The translations under genes were made by a program, and so were the position numbers. 64,000 nucleotides of DNA, from contig NZ_CANMQQ010000009.1 in assembly GCF_947500045.1 (NCBI RefSeq), positions 62,001-126,000 on the forward strand, given 5' to 3'. This document shows positions 8,612-17,871 of this stretch, in pieces. This stretch comes from an uncultured Ruegeria sp. GTDB taxonomy: Bacteria; Pseudomonadota; Alphaproteobacteria; Rhodobacterales; Rhodobacteraceae. The number at the start of each line of letters is the position of its first letter. Position 1 is the stretch's first letter. Below the pieces are notes generated by a model that ran no database searches, had not been told where the DNA came from, and saw only the letters and a list, made by a program, of their open reading frames with translations.

Positions 8612-9695
8612 GGTTCTCGCCGATCTGACCACGATGCAGAAGCAGATGATCGAGGATTACACAGGCCATCATCGCCTCACCCACTGGTACGGCACGGATG
8701 CCTACGCAGGGGTCGTGGCGTCCTTTGGTGATGATCTCGGTCTCTTCACCGGATTTGGTGATGGTCCTGCGGGTGGTCAGGATGGACGAGGTCGGCTTAA
8801 CCGCAAAGCGGACCACAACGTCCTGTCCGGTCGAGATACCGCCCAGAATGCCGCCCGAGTGGTTGGAGCTGTATTGCGGGCCGTTTTGGCCCATGAAGAT
8901 CTCATCTGCGTTGGCTTCGCCGGTGAGTTCGGCGGCGGCCATACCTTCGCCAATCTCGACCCCTTTGACGGCGTTGATCGACATCATCGCAGCGGCCAAA
9001 TCAGTATCTAACTTGGCATATATTGGCGCGCCCAGCCCCGCCGGGACGCCGCGCGCCACAACCTCGACAACCGCGCCCACTGAGTTCCCGGATTTGCGAA
9101 GGTCATCGAGATAAACCGCCCAATCCTCGGCGGATTTGGCGTCAGGTGTCCAGAACGGGTTTTGTTCGATCTGTGACCAGTCAAAGTTAGAACGATCAAT
9201 CTTGTGCGGGCCGATTTGGGTCATATAGCCGGTGATTTGCACATTCGGGGCGATCTGCTTGATCGCCTCGCGCGCCAACCCGCCAGCGGCAACGCGCGAG
9301 GCGGTTTCCCGGGCCGAGCTGCGCCCGCCACCACGATAGTCGCGAATACCGTATTTCTGCCAATAGGTGATATCGGCGTGACCTGGACGAAACTTGTCCA
9401 TGATGTCACCGTAGTCTTTCGAGCGCTGATCGGTGTTCTCGATCATCAACTGAACGGGGGTTCCGGTTGTTTGTCCCTCGAACACCCCAGACAGGATTTT
9501 CACCTGATCGGCTTCACGCCGCTGGGTGGTAAATTTGTTCTGGCCCGGTTTGCGCTTGTCCAGCCAGTGCTGGATCATCGCCTCATCGATCGCAACACCC
9601 GGAGGGCAGCCATCGACTGTGGCCCCCAATGCGGGCCCGTGGCTTTCACCCCAGGTAGTGACTCGGAAAAGATGTCCAAAGCTGTTCATCGACAT
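8595..9695 (-). CDS. aroC: Chorismate synthase
   Basis: Last step of the shikimate pathway: FMNH2-dependent elimination of phosphate from EPSP to give chorismate. It has 366 residues. Family signatures are present: GESHGPALG near residue 17, [30 protein letters not shown] (in two short blocks), and the C-terminal [17 protein letters not shown]. The ATG at 9695 has AGGAG at 8-nt spacing. Its FMN dependence fits the neighbouring riboflavin gene ribH on the same strand 113 nt upstream. Confidence 0.97.
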   Translation of the reverse strand: MSMNSFGHLFRVTTWGESHGPALGATVDGCPPGVAIDEAMIQHWLDKRKPGQNKFTTQRREADQVKILSGVFEGQTTGTPVQLMIENTDQRSKDYGDIMDKFRPGHADITYWQKYGIRDYRGGGRSSARETASRVAAGGLAREAIKQIAPNVQITGYMTQIGPHKIDRSNFDWSQIEQNPFWTPDAKSAEDWAVYLDDLRKSGNSVGAVVEVVARGVPAGLGAPIYAKLDTDLAAAMMSINAVKGVEIGEGMAAAELTGEANADEIFMGQNGPQYSSNHSGGILGGISTGQDVVVRFAVKPTSSILTTRRTITKSGEETEIITKGRHDPCVGIRAVPVGEAMMACVILDHLLLHRGQIGENRGRIG

Positions 9696-9808
9696 GGGGC
9701 AAGCTCCTTTGAACGATGTGATTAGCGGGGAGTGCCTTGAGCCTCAAGCGGATTTGCGTTTGCGGTCGAGTAAGCGCCGCCCAGTGGGCGACGCGATTAG
9801 ACAGAAAA

Positions 9809-10249
9809 TCAAGCGGCTTGAGCCACTGAGGCGCGGGTGGCGCTGATCTTGAGCGCAGCATGCGCTGCCTCACGCCCCTTCTCGACAAAATGCGCACGGT
9901 AGATGCCATTGTGATGTTCGGTTTCCTGATACTGATGCGGTGTCAGCGAGACCGACAGCACAGGAACACCTGTATCAAGCCCCGCGCGCATCAACCCATC
10001 GACGACCGCTTGCGCGACAAAATCATGCCGGTAAATGCCGCCATCCACGACAAAGGCAGCGCAGGCTACAGCGGCGTAGCGCCCAGTCTGCGCCAGATCG
10101 CGGGCGAGCAAGGGCATTTCGAACGCGCCGGGGACGTCGAACACATCGACTTGATCCGCTGGAACCAGTTCGAGAAATCCATCCAGCGCGCGATCCACGA
10201 TATCGGAATGCCAGTTAGCTTTAACAAAAGCATAGCGGGTGTGTGTCAT
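9809..10249 (-). CDS. ribH: 6,7-dimethyl-8-ribityllumazine synthase, RibH2-like
   Basis: Condenses ribityl-aminouracil with dihydroxybutanone phosphate in riboflavin synthesis. It has 146 residues, and FVKANWH and the GAFEMPLLARDLA segment match lumazine synthase substrate loops. The short N-terminus and single-gene setting resemble the RibH2 type known from Brucella and other alphaproteobacteria (family knowledge). An FMN riboswitch lies upstream on the same strand (10384-10567), so repression by FMN is expected. Confidence 0.93.
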   Translation of the reverse strand: MTHTRYAFVKANWHSDIVDRALDGFLELVPADQVDVFDVPGAFEMPLLARDLAQTGRYAAVACAAFVVDGGIYRHDFVAQAVVDGLMRAGLDTGVPVLSVSLTPHQYQETEHHNGIYRAHFVEKGREAAHAALKISATRASVAQAA

Positions 10250-10288
10250 TATGATCTCCTTTCAGCTTGGTGGCCTGCTGGCGGTCGT

Positions 10289-10310
10289 GAAAACCGGTTT
10301 CCACTTTTCG
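10289..10310 (+). repeat. Intergenic repeat, half-site copy
   Basis: AAAACCGGTT followed by TCCACTTTTCG, almost identical to the loop and inner arms of the palindromic element at 10454-10492 (22 nt, one mismatch, same orientation). It lies between the FMN riboswitch and ribH. Similar elements are widespread in alphaproteobacterial intergenic regions (general recollection). Confidence 0.6.
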
Positions 10311-10383
10311 TTGCCAGCCTGGCATGACACGTCACCCAAGGCGATCACGAGCAAACACATCGTAACACCGATGCGCTGCACGT

Positions 10384-10567
10384 TCTCTTTCATCCGGACT
10401 GTAACCGTCGGCTCTGGCCTCTCACCAGATCTGCTTGTCACCTTTCCATGGTTCCACAATCCGAAAACCGGTTCCCACTTTTCGGATTGTGGAGACGGCG
10501 AGGCCGCTCGCGGGCTTACGGGTCATACCCGCATACCGCCGGTGGGGAATTTCGCCCCGCCCTGAGA
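10384..10567 (-). promoter_or_regulatory. FMN riboswitch (RFN element) controlling ribH
   Basis: On the minus strand the conserved RFN blocks appear in order: GGGCGGGGCGAAATTCCCC then ACCGGCGGTATG (10536-10567), AGCCCGCGAGCG (about 10505-10517), GATCTGGTGAGAGGCCAGAG (10412-10432) and GCCGACGGTTACAGTCCGG (10394-10412). Together they form the FMN-binding core. The region between the third-helix block and the GATCTGGTGAG block, normally the variable stem, contains a 39-nt palindrome (10454-10492). The riboswitch ends about 135 nt before the ribH ATG. Confidence 0.93.
10454..10492. repeat. Palindromic repeat inside the riboswitch variable stem
   Basis: A perfect 14-bp inverted repeat CCACAATCCGAAAA/TTTTCGGATTGTGG around an 11-nt loop CCGGTTCCCAC. 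It sits in the variable stem of the FMN riboswitch, so it extends a helix rather than breaking the core. A half-copy lies at 10289-10310. Confidence 0.75.
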
Positions 10568-10628
10568 ACGAGGCAGACCTTGCCAAGGACACATCGCTTC
10601 TGCAAGAGAAATTAGTAGGAGGATCAAC

Positions 10629-11240
10629 ATGCACCCCTACCCAGCCTTTCGCGCCGAGGATCGCGCACGTCACATCAGTTTTGCCCGAGAGCGTGCCTTT
10701 GGCGTCTTGGCAGTGTCCAGTGAGGGTGCGCCGTTGATGAGCCATGTTCCGTTTTTGTTGTCCGAAGACGGCACGGTGGCTGAACTGCATCTGGTGCGGT
10801 CGAATCCGATAGTGCAGGCGTTGCGTGCAACGCAGGCGGCCAAGATCGCGGTACAAGGGCCGGATGGCTATATCTCTCCTGACTGGTATGGGGTCGCGGA
10901 TCTGGTTCCGACCTGGAACTATGTCGCGGTGCATCTGACCGGGCGCCTGGAGTTGCGCCCGCAGGACGAGCTGTTGGATCTATTGAAGCGGCAGTCGGCG
11001 TTTTACGAAGCGCGTTTGCTACCCAAGCCGCCCTGGGTGACCGACAAGATGTCGGATGCAGCTTTAGCGCGGATGATGCGGATGATCGTGCCGTGTCGGA
11101 TGCAGGTGGATGACATTCAAGGCACCTGGAAGCTGGGCCAGAACAAACCCGACGCCGCGCGGGAGGCGGCGGCAGAGCATGTACTGGACGGGATCGGCAG
11201 CGAGACCGCGCAATTGGCGGATCTGATGCGAGGTGTTTAG
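10629..11240 (+). CDS. PaiB-family FMN-binding protein
   Basis: 203 residues, matching the PaiB/FMN-binding split-barrel family (named after Bacillus PaiB, a negative regulator of protease genes). Visible family segments are MHPYPAFR at the N-terminus, the barrel strand SHVPFLL, and SPDWYGVADLVPTWNYVAVH. Late in the protein GTWKLGQNK is characteristic. A strong Shine-Dalgarno sequence (TAGGAGGA) precedes the ATG. It is divergent from the riboswitch-ribH unit, so two flavin-related genes face away from each other. A regulatory role here is unproven. Confidence 0.88.
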   Translation: MHPYPAFRAEDRARHISFARERAFGVLAVSSEGAPLMSHVPFLLSEDGTVAELHLVRSNPIVQALRATQAAKIAVQGPDGYISPDWYGVADLVPTWNYVAVHLTGRLELRPQDELLDLLKRQSAFYEARLLPKPPWVTDKMSDAALARMMRMIVPCRMQVDDIQGTWKLGQNKPDAAREAAAEHVLDGIGSETAQLADLMRGV

Positions 11241-11252
11241 GGCACGCCGACT

Positions 11253-11705
11253 TTAAGATTCAGGGGCATTGAACGTGGCCAGATAGGCGGCAATATCCTC
11301 GGCGCCTTTGCGTAGCTTTACACTCATATTCGGGCGGGCGGTGTCGTCATCCAGGTATTCCTGGATGAAACTGATCGGGTCTTGAGAATAGGCTGCGATG
11401 TTTTCTTCGGTCCACACCAGCCCTTCTTGACCAGCGCGGATCATGTCATCGGTGAACATACCGATCGGCAGACGCTCGCTGCCGTTCAGATAGTCGTATT
11501 CGGTCCCGGCGACGCGGCCAACAACACCATAGAGATTCGGCCCGGTGATACCGCCTTTGACCAAAATCTCGCCAACTTTGATGATCGCATGGCAGGATGA
11601 GCACCGGTTATAGAGTTTCCCGCCTTTCGCCGGATCACCGGCTGCTATCGCTTGTAATGGGGACAGAAGCACCAGAAGAATCGTGGTTGCTGCAATCTTT
11701 GACAT
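11253..11705 (-). CDS. Periplasmic class I cytochrome c
   Basis: 150 residues from the ATG at 11705, where GGAGA is 8 nt upstream; a longer frame to 11768 lacks signal-peptide logic. A Sec signal peptide covers about 1-22 (cleavage after AIAA). The haem-binding motif CSSCH is at 35-39. A Met in RPNMSVKL is a plausible sixth ligand. Long inserts after the haem site resemble cytochrome c2/c550-like proteins. It is divergent from petABC and probably shuttles electrons around the bc1 complex (inference). Confidence 0.85.
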   Translation of the reverse strand: MSKIAATTILLVLLSPLQAIAAGDPAKGGKLYNRCSSCHAIIKVGEILVKGGITGPNLYGVVGRVAGTEYDYLNGSERLPIGMFTDDMIRAGQEGLVWTEENIAAYSQDPISFIQEYLDDDTARPNMSVKLRKGAEDIAAYLATFNAPES

Positions 11706-12192
11706 TGGAAATCTCCGGCTGGACGGTGGTTGCCCTTGGCCTGTCACGCATTCATGCAAATAGTTCAATCGAATTCCCGTTGAAATGCATGATTATGAAA
11801 TATCTATTTTATATTAATAATTTAAATGTGTCAGAGACGTGTTTAACAGGAAGAGATAGTGGCAAACCCAGGGCGGGATTCCGGGTAAGGCCAGCGGTTC
11901 CAACGGCACGTGAACTTGCTCTGGTTCGGGTATGATCGAGGGCGGGCAGATGGCGAATCACGCTTATCCAGCGCACACCAGACCGCTGCCACAAAAGTCA
12001 AAATCTGCATTTGATATTGAAATTTTGCCCTCTCACAGTGACATGAATGCTTAGATGCGGCGTATTGCGCGTTTAAGAGCGCTGGACGAACTCTATTCTC
12101 CCCGATAGATACCCCCTCTAAGACACCGCATTCCCTGCGGTGCGCGAGCTATATGCCCGTTCGCGGGCGCCAGACAATTCGGAGATAACCTC
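11706..12192. other. Intergenic region between cytochrome c and petA
   Basis: About 490 bp without a convincing gene. It holds an AT-rich patch at 11786-11830. Two small hairpins lie just before petA: CACCGCA/TGCGGTG (12124-12142) and GCCCG-TTCG-CGGGC (12155-12168). The divergent promoters of the cytochrome c gene and petABC must be here. I could not assign a clear -35/-10 pair. Confidence 0.5.
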
Positions 12193-12777
12193 GTGTCCCA
12201 CGCTGAAGACCACGAAGGCACCCGCAGAGATTTCCTCTACTACGTCGCTGGCGGCGCAGGTGTCGTTGCGACGGGGGCGGCTGTATGGCCCCTCGTTAAC
12301 CAGATGAACCCATCGGCAGACGTTCAGGCGCTGTCCTCGATCCGTCAGGATGTCAGTGGGGTTGAACCGGGCACGCAGCTCACCGTGAAATGGCTGGGTA
12401 AACCGGTATTCATTCGCCACCGCACCGGTGCTGAAATTCAGGAAGCGCAGGGTCAGGATGCGGAAGGTCTTGACGCCTTGCCCGATCCGCTGGCCCGTAA
12501 CTTCAACCTGAATGCCGATGCACCGGCAACCGATGCCAACCGTGTCATGCCCTCGCCGGAAGGCGAAGCGCCGGGCGCATGGATCGTTCAGATGGGGGTT
12601 TGCACCCACCTGGGTTGTGTGCCTCTGGGCGACGCTGGTGACTTTGGTGGATGGTTCTGCCCCTGTCACGGCTCACACTACGACCTTTCCGGTCGTATCC
12701 GCAAAGGCCCCGCGCCTGAGAACCTGCCTATTCCGCCTGTGGAATGGGTGGACGCCACAACCATCAAACTCGGCTAA
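12193..12777 (+). CDS. petA: Ubiquinol-cytochrome c reductase Rieske iron-sulfur subunit
   Basis: Rieske protein of the cytochrome bc1 complex (194 residues); it takes electrons from ubiquinol and passes them to cytochrome c1. The start is GTG at 12193 with GGAG 8 nt upstream. The twin-arginine-like N-terminus is followed by one membrane anchor (about 14-37). The cluster-binding motifs are CTHLGC at 137-142 and CPCHGSHY from 156. Ligands are therefore C137, H139, C156 and H159, with C142 and C158 forming the disulfide. First gene of petABC. Confidence 0.97.
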   Translation: MSHAEDHEGTRRDFLYYVAGGAGVVATGAAVWPLVNQMNPSADVQALSSIRQDVSGVEPGTQLTVKWLGKPVFIRHRTGAEIQEAQGQDAEGLDALPDPLARNFNLNADAPATDANRVMPSPEGEAPGAWIVQMGVCTHLGCVPLGDAGDFGGWFCPCHGSHYDLSGRIRKGPAPENLPIPPVEWVDATTIKLG

Positions 12778-12791
12778 GGGAGACCCAACTT

Positions 12792-14123
12792 ATGTCCGGA
12801 ATTCCCCACGATCATTACGAGCCGAAGACAAATGGCGAGAAGTGGCTGAACAGCCGTCTTCCGATTGTCGGCCTGCTGTATGACACCCTGATGATTCCCA
12901 CGCCCAAGAACCTGAACTGGTGGTGGATCTGGGGCATCGTTCTGGCGTTCTGCCTGGCGTTGCAGATTGTTACCGGCATCGTTCTGGTGATGCATTATAC
13001 TCCGCATGTCGACCTGGCCTTTGCCAGCATCGAACACATCATGCGCAACGTAAACGGCGGCTATATGCTGCGCTACATTCACATGAATGGCGCGTCGCTG
13101 TTCTTTGTTGCGGTGTACATTCACATCTTCCGTGGCTTGTTCTACGGCTCGTACAAAGCCCCGCGTGAAATCACGTGGATCATTGGCATGCTGATCTATC
13201 TGATGATGATGGGCACCGCCTTCATGGGCTATGTTCTGCCCTGGGGTCAGATGTCCTTTTGGGGTGCGACCGTGATCACCGGCCTGTTTGGCGCGATCCC
13301 ATTTGTTGGCGAAGCAATCCAGACCTGGCTGCTGGGCGGACCCGCGGTGGACAACGCCACGCTGAACCGCTTTTTCTCGCTGCACTACCTGCTGCCGTTT
13401 GTGATTGCGGCGCTGGTGATCGTGCATATCTGGGCCTTCCACACCACCGGCAACAACAACCCCACGGGTGTTGATGTCCGCAAAGGGTCGAAAGCCGAGG
13501 CCGAGAAGGACACTCTGCCGTTTTGGCCCTACTTCGTGATCAAGGACTTGTTCGCCCTGGCGGTTATTCTGGTCGTGTTCTGGGCAATCGTTGGCTACAT
13601 GCCGAACTATCTGGGCCACCCGGACAACTACATCGAAGCAAACCCGCTGGTCACACCCGCGCATATCGTTCCCGAATGGTACTTCCTGCCGTTCTACGCG
13701 ATCCTGCGTGCCTTCACCGGTGAGGTCTGGGTCGTTCAGTTCGCCAGCTTCATCACAGGCGGCATCATCGACGCCAAGTTCTTTGGTGTTCTGGCGATGT
13801 TTGGTGCGATCCTGGCCATGGCGCTGGCGCCGTGGCTGGACACGTCGACCGTGCGTTCGGGCAAGTATCGCCCGATGTTCAAATGGTGGTTCTACCTGCT
13901 GATCATCGACTTCTTTGCCCTGATGTGGCTGGGTGCGATGCCCGCAGAAGAGCCCTATGCGACCTTCTCGCTGATCGCGTCGGCCTACTGGTTCGCCTAT
14001 TTCTTCGTGATCCTGCCGATCCTTGGCGTGATCGAGAAACCTCTGGCCCTGCCCGAGACCATCGAAGAAGACTTCAACGCGCATTATGGCAAGGCTGACG
14101 CCGATGCCACGCCGGCCGAGTAA
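12792..14123 (+). CDS. petB: Cytochrome b of the bc1 complex
   Basis: Membrane core of ubiquinol:cytochrome c oxidoreductase (443 residues), with eight transmembrane helices and both quinone sites. I choose ATG 12792 with the AGGGAG site just upstream, giving the usual [11 protein letters not shown] start. Haem-ligand His pairs are visible in [19 protein letters not shown] and in [19 protein letters not shown]. The PEWY motif of the quinol oxidation site is intact ([10 protein letters not shown]). It lies 14 nt after petA and 17 nt before petC. Confidence 0.98.
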   Translation: MSGIPHDHYEPKTNGEKWLNSRLPIVGLLYDTLMIPTPKNLNWWWIWGIVLAFCLALQIVTGIVLVMHYTPHVDLAFASIEHIMRNVNGGYMLRYIHMNGASLFFVAVYIHIFRGLFYGSYKAPREITWIIGMLIYLMMMGTAFMGYVLPWGQMSFWGATVITGLFGAIPFVGEAIQTWLLGGPAVDNATLNRFFSLHYLLPFVIAALVIVHIWAFHTTGNNNPTGVDVRKGSKAEAEKDTLPFWPYFVIKDLFALAVILVVFWAIVGYMPNYLGHPDNYIEANPLVTPAHIVPEWYFLPFYAILRAFTGEVWVVQFASFITGGIIDAKFFGVLAMFGAILAMALAPWLDTSTVRSGKYRPMFKWWFYLLIIDFFALMWLGAMPAEEPYATFSLIASAYWFAYFFVILPILGVIEKPLALPETIEEDFNAHYGKADADATPAE

Positions 14124-14140
14124 GAAGAGGGACGGGAAAC

Positions 14141-14929
14141 ATGTTCAAGAAACTTGCAATCGGTGCCGCGTTTGCCATAGCAATTGCGCCCGCCTCGACC
14201 TTTGCGGCAGGTGGCGGTGAGCAACACATCGAAGACTTCGACTTTTCGTTCGAGGGTCCTTTTGGGACCTGGGATCAGAACCAGCTTCAGCGCGGTCTGC
14301 AGATCTATACCGAGGTTTGCGCCGCTTGCCACGGTCTGCAATACATTCCTCTGCGGACGCTCGAGGATCTGGGATACTCGGAAGAGCAGGTCATCACCTA
14401 TGCGGCCGACAATTTCGAAGTGTTCGATCCCGAGGAGGATGATTTTCGCCCGGCAATCCCAACCGACCACTTCCCGGCCAACACCGGTGTTGGCGCACCG
14501 GACCTGAGCCTGATGGCTAAGGCTCGTGCCGGGTTCCACGGTCCGTACGGATTGGGCATCAACCAGTTGGTCAAAGGTATGGGCGGCGCGGAATACATTG
14601 CCTCGCTTCTGGATGGCTACACCGGTGAAGAAAAGGAAGAGGCTGGTACGGTTCTCTATGAGAACAAGGCCTTCCCCGGCGGCTGGATTTCGATGGCACC
14701 GCCTTTGTCCGAAGATCAGGTGGAGTTTGCTGACGGGCATCCAGCCACGGTTGAGGCGATGTCTGAAGACGTGGCAGCCTTCCTGATGTGGACGGCAGAA
14801 CCGAAGATGATGGAGCGCAAGAACGCCGGTTTCGTTGGTGTTCTGTTTCTGACTGTTTTGTCAGTGCTGCTGTATCTGGTGAACAAGCGCCTCTGGGCGC
14901 CTCACAAAGGCAAAACCCGCAAGGACTAA
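14141..14929 (+). CDS. petC: Cytochrome c1 of the bc1 complex
   Basis: Haem-bearing electron acceptor from the Rieske protein (262 residues). A Sec signal peptide covers about 1-22. The haem motif CAACH is at 60-64 and the Met ligand is probably in [13 protein letters not shown]-terminal transmembrane anchor ([16 protein letters not shown]) ends in a positively charged tail. Last gene of petABC, followed by a strong terminator. Confidence 0.98.
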   Translation: MFKKLAIGAAFAIAIAPASTFAAGGGEQHIEDFDFSFEGPFGTWDQNQLQRGLQIYTEVCAACHGLQYIPLRTLEDLGYSEEQVITYAADNFEVFDPEEDDFRPAIPTDHFPANTGVGAPDLSLMAKARAGFHGPYGLGINQLVKGMGGAEYIASLLDGYTGEEKEEAGTVLYENKAFPGGWISMAPPLSEDQVEFADGHPATVEAMSEDVAAFLMWTAEPKMMERKNAGFVGVLFLTVLSVLLYLVNKRLWAPHKGKTRKD

Positions 14930-14951
14930 GGTCCATTGAGTTAAAAAAATT

Positions 14952-14987
14952 AAAAACCCCCGCTCCCTGAAGGCTGCGGGGGTTTTT
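14952..14987 (+). terminator. Rho-independent terminator after petABC
   Basis: A perfect 12-bp stem AAAAACCCCCGC/GCGGGGGTTTTT with a 12-nt loop, ending in T5. The A-run on the other side makes it usable in both directions. Two more small hairpins follow at 15003-15022 and 15023-15035 before the repeat at 15050. Confidence 0.92.
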
Positions 14988-15049
14988 CTTTGCGAGGTTG
15001 GCAGAAGGGGCCAGCCCCTTCTTGGCCTGCGGCCAATTCAACCCCGAGA

Positions 15050-15068
15050 TATTTTTAGCCAGATGAAG
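15050..15068 (-). repeat. Short intergenic repeat, copy 2
   Basis: On the minus strand it reads CTTCATCTGGCTAAAAATA, identical over 19 nt to 1991-2009. It sits between the petABC terminator hairpins and the mtaB stop codon. In both copies the repeat lies in a short intergenic gap. Confidence 0.6.
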
Positions 15069-15074
15069 GGCGGA

Positions 15075-16331
15075 TCAGGCCTGGAGTTGGCGAGAGGTCT
15101 GACCGGTGATCTTCGTCGTCACGATCTGACCTTCTTGCTGAGGCGTGTCGAATGACACTTCGGTGAACTGTTCGGTCCGGCCCATATGAGGGTTTTCCAT
15201 CAAGATATTGTGGACTTTGCCAACCTGGCCTGAAAGGTGCTTGGCAACTTGCTCCTCTCCCTTTGAACGCAGGCGGGCTGCGCGCGCTTTAATGGTCGTT
15301 CCATTCACCTGTTGGGGGATGCGGGCGGCTGGGGTTCCCTGGCGTTTTGAATAGGGAAACACGTGCAGCCATGTCAGGCTGCAGTCTTCGACCAATTTCA
15401 GTGAATTCTCGAAATGGGTCTCGGTCTCGGTCGGGAATCCGGCGATTATATCAGCGCCGAACGTCATGTCCGGGCGCAACTTGATGGCCTCTTCGGTGAA
15501 GCGGACGGCGTCATCGCGCAGGTGGCGACGCTTCATGCGTTTCAGGATCAGGTCATCGCCGTGTTGCAAGGACAGATGCAGATGAGGCATCAGGCGCGGT
15601 TCGGTTGCGATGGCCAGCATCAAGTTCTCATCCACTTCAATCGAGTCGATCGAGCTGATGCGCAGACGTGAAAGATCGGGCACCAGCTTAAGGATGCGCA
15701 TAACGAGATCGCCCAGTTTGGGCGTGGCAGGCAGGTCAGCGCCCCATGACGTGAGATCCACACCGGTAAGGACAACTTCGTTATAGCCTTTGTCGACCAG
15801 CCGTTTGATCTGGTCTACCACAACACCCGCTGGGACGCTGCGCGAGTTGCCCCGGCCATAGGGAATGATGCAGAAGGTACAGCGATGGTCGCAGCCATTC
15901 TGGACCTGAACATAGGCGCGTGATCTGGTGCCAAAACCGTCGATCAGATGGCCAGCCGTTTCCGTGACAGACATGATGTCATCCACCTGAACGGCTTCGG
16001 TCTGGCCGATGAAATCCGCGGCCATCCGTTTCCAGGTTTCGGGCTGCATCTTTTCAGTGTTCCCGATCACCGCGTCAACCTCATCCATCCGGGCGAAGGT
16101 CTCGGGCTCGGTCTGCGCGGCGCAGCCGGTGACGATCAAGCGGGCGCCTGGGTTTTCCCGCCGCAGCTTGCGGATTTCCTGGCGGGCTTTACGCACCGCC
16201 TCGGCGGTCACAGCGCAGGTGTTTACGATCACCGCGTTTTCCAAGCCGGCCTGTTGCGACAGTTCTTTCATCGCTTCGGTCTCATAGGCGTTCAGTCGGC
16301 AGCCTAGCGTGCTGAATTTGGGTGGGTTCAT
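15075..16331 (-). CDS. mtaB: tRNA t6A37 methylthiotransferase
   Basis: Radical-SAM enzyme that converts N6-threonylcarbamoyladenosine-37 of tRNA to the 2-methylthio derivative. It has 418 residues: an N-terminal UPF0004 domain (FSTLGCRLNAYETEAM, with further Cys in NTCAVTAEA and VTGCAAQTEP), a radical-SAM core with the CxxxCxxC in NGCDHRCTFCIIPYGRG, and a C-terminal TRAM-like region. GCRLN and the lack of RimO features favour MtaB over MiaB. Its ATG overlaps the end of dapF (ATGA type). Confidence 0.94.
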   Translation of the reverse strand: MNPPKFSTLGCRLNAYETEAMKELSQQAGLENAVIVNTCAVTAEAVRKARQEIRKLRRENPGARLIVTGCAAQTEPETFARMDEVDAVIGNTEKMQPETWKRMAADFIGQTEAVQVDDIMSVTETAGHLIDGFGTRSRAYVQVQNGCDHRCTFCIIPYGRGNSRSVPAGVVVDQIKRLVDKGYNEVVLTGVDLTSWGADLPATPKLGDLVMRILKLVPDLSRLRISSIDSIEVDENLMLAIATEPRLMPHLHLSLQHGDDLILKRMKRRHLRDDAVRFTEEAIKLRPDMTFGADIIAGFPTETETHFENSLKLVEDCSLTWLHVFPYSKRQGTPAARIPQQVNGTTIKARAARLRSKGEEQVAKHLSGQVGKVHNILMENPHMGRTEQFTEVSFDTPQQEGQIVTTKITGQTSRQLQA

Positions 16332-17170
16332 TCCAGCGACCTCAGGAACTCTGGCGTCAACGTGCCAGAAAAGACGTGGGCCGTGGGCCCTGTCATCCAG
16401 ACACCGTCATCGCGCCAGTCGATCCAGATTGTCCCGCCGTCAAGTTCCACCTGGACCTTGCGCCCCGTGAGACCACGCCGGGCCGCTGCAACGGCTGTAG
16501 CGCAGGAAGATGAGCCGGAAGCCAGAGTGACGCCGACACCACGCTCCCATACGCGCATACGAATCTGGTCAGGCCCCGTGATCTGAGCGACTTGCACGTT
16601 GGTACGTTCCGGATAGAGCGGATGGTATTCATAGCGCGCGCCGAATTCTTCCAGCGGGATTGCGTCAGCGTTATCAACAAAGAAGGTGCAATGCGGATTG
16701 CCCATACCGGTCGCGGTCGGTCCGCCCTCGATAGGGAGCTCCAGCGTTTCCACCTCTTCGGCCAAAGGGATCTCATTCCAAAAGATCTGAGGTTGACCCA
16801 TGTTGACCGAAGTCAGTCCCTTGCCCGCGTCACGCGCAAATAACATACCACGCTCTGTTGTCAGTGTCAGATCGGAGCTGCCGGTTTCATCCATCAAAAA
16901 CCGCGCTATGCATCGCGTGGCATTGCCACAGGCAGCCGAGGTTGATCCGTCAGCATTGTAGAACACCAAATGGGCATCCGATTTTCCGCTTTCGATCACT
17001 GCCAGCTGGTCGAAACCCACGCCAAACTGCCGATGCCCGATTCCCATAGCCAATGCCGGCGTGATCGGGTCAGCATGCGCACGCGCGTCTACAATGACAA
17101 AGTCATTGCCCAGCCCGTGCATTTTCATAAAGGGCAATCCGGTATCGTTTATAGGTCGCATTGCGGGCAT
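16328..17170 (-). CDS. dapF: Diaminopimelate epimerase (second catalytic Cys replaced by Ser)
   Basis: Converts LL- to meso-diaminopimelate for lysine and peptidoglycan. I choose ATG 17170 (AAGG 5 nt upstream; 280 residues). MKMHGLGNDFVIVDAR and the first catalytic segment ACGNATRC (Cys81) are canonical. The second active-site segment, normally ACGxGxCA, reads ASGSSSCA: the family's catalytic Cys corresponds to Ser218 here, while the later Cys223 is kept. I confirmed this from the nucleotides (TCC codon at 16517-16519). It overlaps mtaB by 4 nt. A tRNA-Lys gene lies divergently upstream. Confidence 0.9.
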   Translation of the reverse strand: MPAMRPINDTGLPFMKMHGLGNDFVIVDARAHADPITPALAMGIGHRQFGVGFDQLAVIESGKSDAHLVFYNADGSTSAACGNATRCIARFLMDETGSSDLTLTTERGMLFARDAGKGLTSVNMGQPQIFWNEIPLAEEVETLELPIEGGPTATGMGNPHCTFFVDNADAIPLEEFGARYEYHPLYPERTNVQVAQITGPDQIRMRVWERGVGVTLASGSSSCATAVAAARRGLTGRKVQVELDGGTIWIDWRDDGVWMTGPTAHVFSGTLTPEFLRSLE

Positions 17171-17226
17171 ATAACCTTGGCAACAATATGAATCCACCCT
17201 GTCGCACAGATTCCTTAAAAAAGGGG

Positions 17227-17255
17227 TTGACCCCCTAGCGCCACCTGCCTAATTA
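17227..17255 (+). promoter_or_regulatory. Possible sigma-70 promoter upstream of tRNA-Lys
   Basis: TTGACC (17227-17232), 17 nt, TAATTA (17250-17255). Spacing and hexamers fit a housekeeping promoter. The leader to the tRNA would be about 120 nt. A second TTGACA at 17278 has no clear -10. Confidence 0.4.
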
Positions 17256-17380
17256 GGCCGCCTATCGGGACGCTGGATTGACAACTCAATACAGTGTACC
17301 GGGGTGCAAATTAAGGTCTTGAACCCAGTTGGGAAAATACCTTACAGAGCGCCATGGATCGAAAAGATTCAAAGAAGAGT

Positions 17381-17456
17381 GGGCCGTTAGCTCAGTTGGT
17401 AGAGCAACTGACTTTTAATCAGTGGGTCGCAGGTTCGAATCCTGCACGGCTCACCA
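17381..17456 (+). tRNA. tRNA-Lys (anticodon TTT)
   Basis: A 76-nt tRNA with CCA encoded. The acceptor stem GGGCCGT/ACGGCTC pairs with one G-U. The D arm (GCTCAGTTGGTAGAGC), the anticodon arm CTGACTTTTAATCAG with TTT in the loop, and the T arm GCAGGTTCGAATCCTGC are all intact. An AT-richer accessory region starts directly behind it, as is common at integration hotspots. Confidence 0.97.
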
Positions 17457-17871
17457 CTTTTTTCAAATGGAAGATGACACGAAGTTCGTCTCTTTTGACA
17501 AGAGTTTGTCGCTTTTATGGGAAACTCTTGGGCTTTGCATCATGCGTCTCATGGGTGCACTGTTAAGCTCGGTGCCGACATCTGGATTCAAATACAGAGC
17601 GCCTATGATGTAGCGCATGCTTCTTGCGATGTGGATGTGTCAGGTATTTCGACATTGAAGACTGCCAAGTGAATGCGGCCGGGCGTGTTCCCAAGCACAT
17701 GTCAAGCGGAGGGTTGATAAAACCGCAGCTCCACGCCCCCATACTCAGTAGAAAAACCGCCTTGAAGGACCTGTCACCTGTCTGACAATCAGGCTATGCC
17801 TAGGGTTGTATTTAATAATTGGCTCGCACCAGCTCATTGTACGGTGCGGGCATAAAATTTGGCAGGTTGCG
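17457..17871. other. Gene-free stretch between tRNA-Lys and the helicase gene
   Basis: About 415 bp with no supported gene, no integrase and no recognisable terminator. I saw no copy of the tRNA 3' end elsewhere in the accessory region. The promoter of the helicase gene presumably lies in the last 100 bp. The Shine-Dalgarno sequence is a modest CAGG about 7 nt before ATG 17872. Confidence 0.5.

Noticed and set aside
12774-14084. Long minus-strand open frame (436 codons) opposite petB
   Set aside because: It is the antisense shadow of cytochrome b; composition rich in His/Gln/Arg/Asp is typical of reverse frames of membrane proteins.
17278-17294. TTGACA and TACAGT near 17280 as a second tRNA promoter
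   Set aside because: Spacing between the hexamers is only 5 nt; no -10 at a suitable distance.
17354-17566. A 70-residue frame containing PLAQLVEQLTFNQWVAGSNPA over the tRNA-Lys gene
   Set aside because: This is the well-known spurious translation of a tRNA-Lys gene; the RNA gene explains the sequence.
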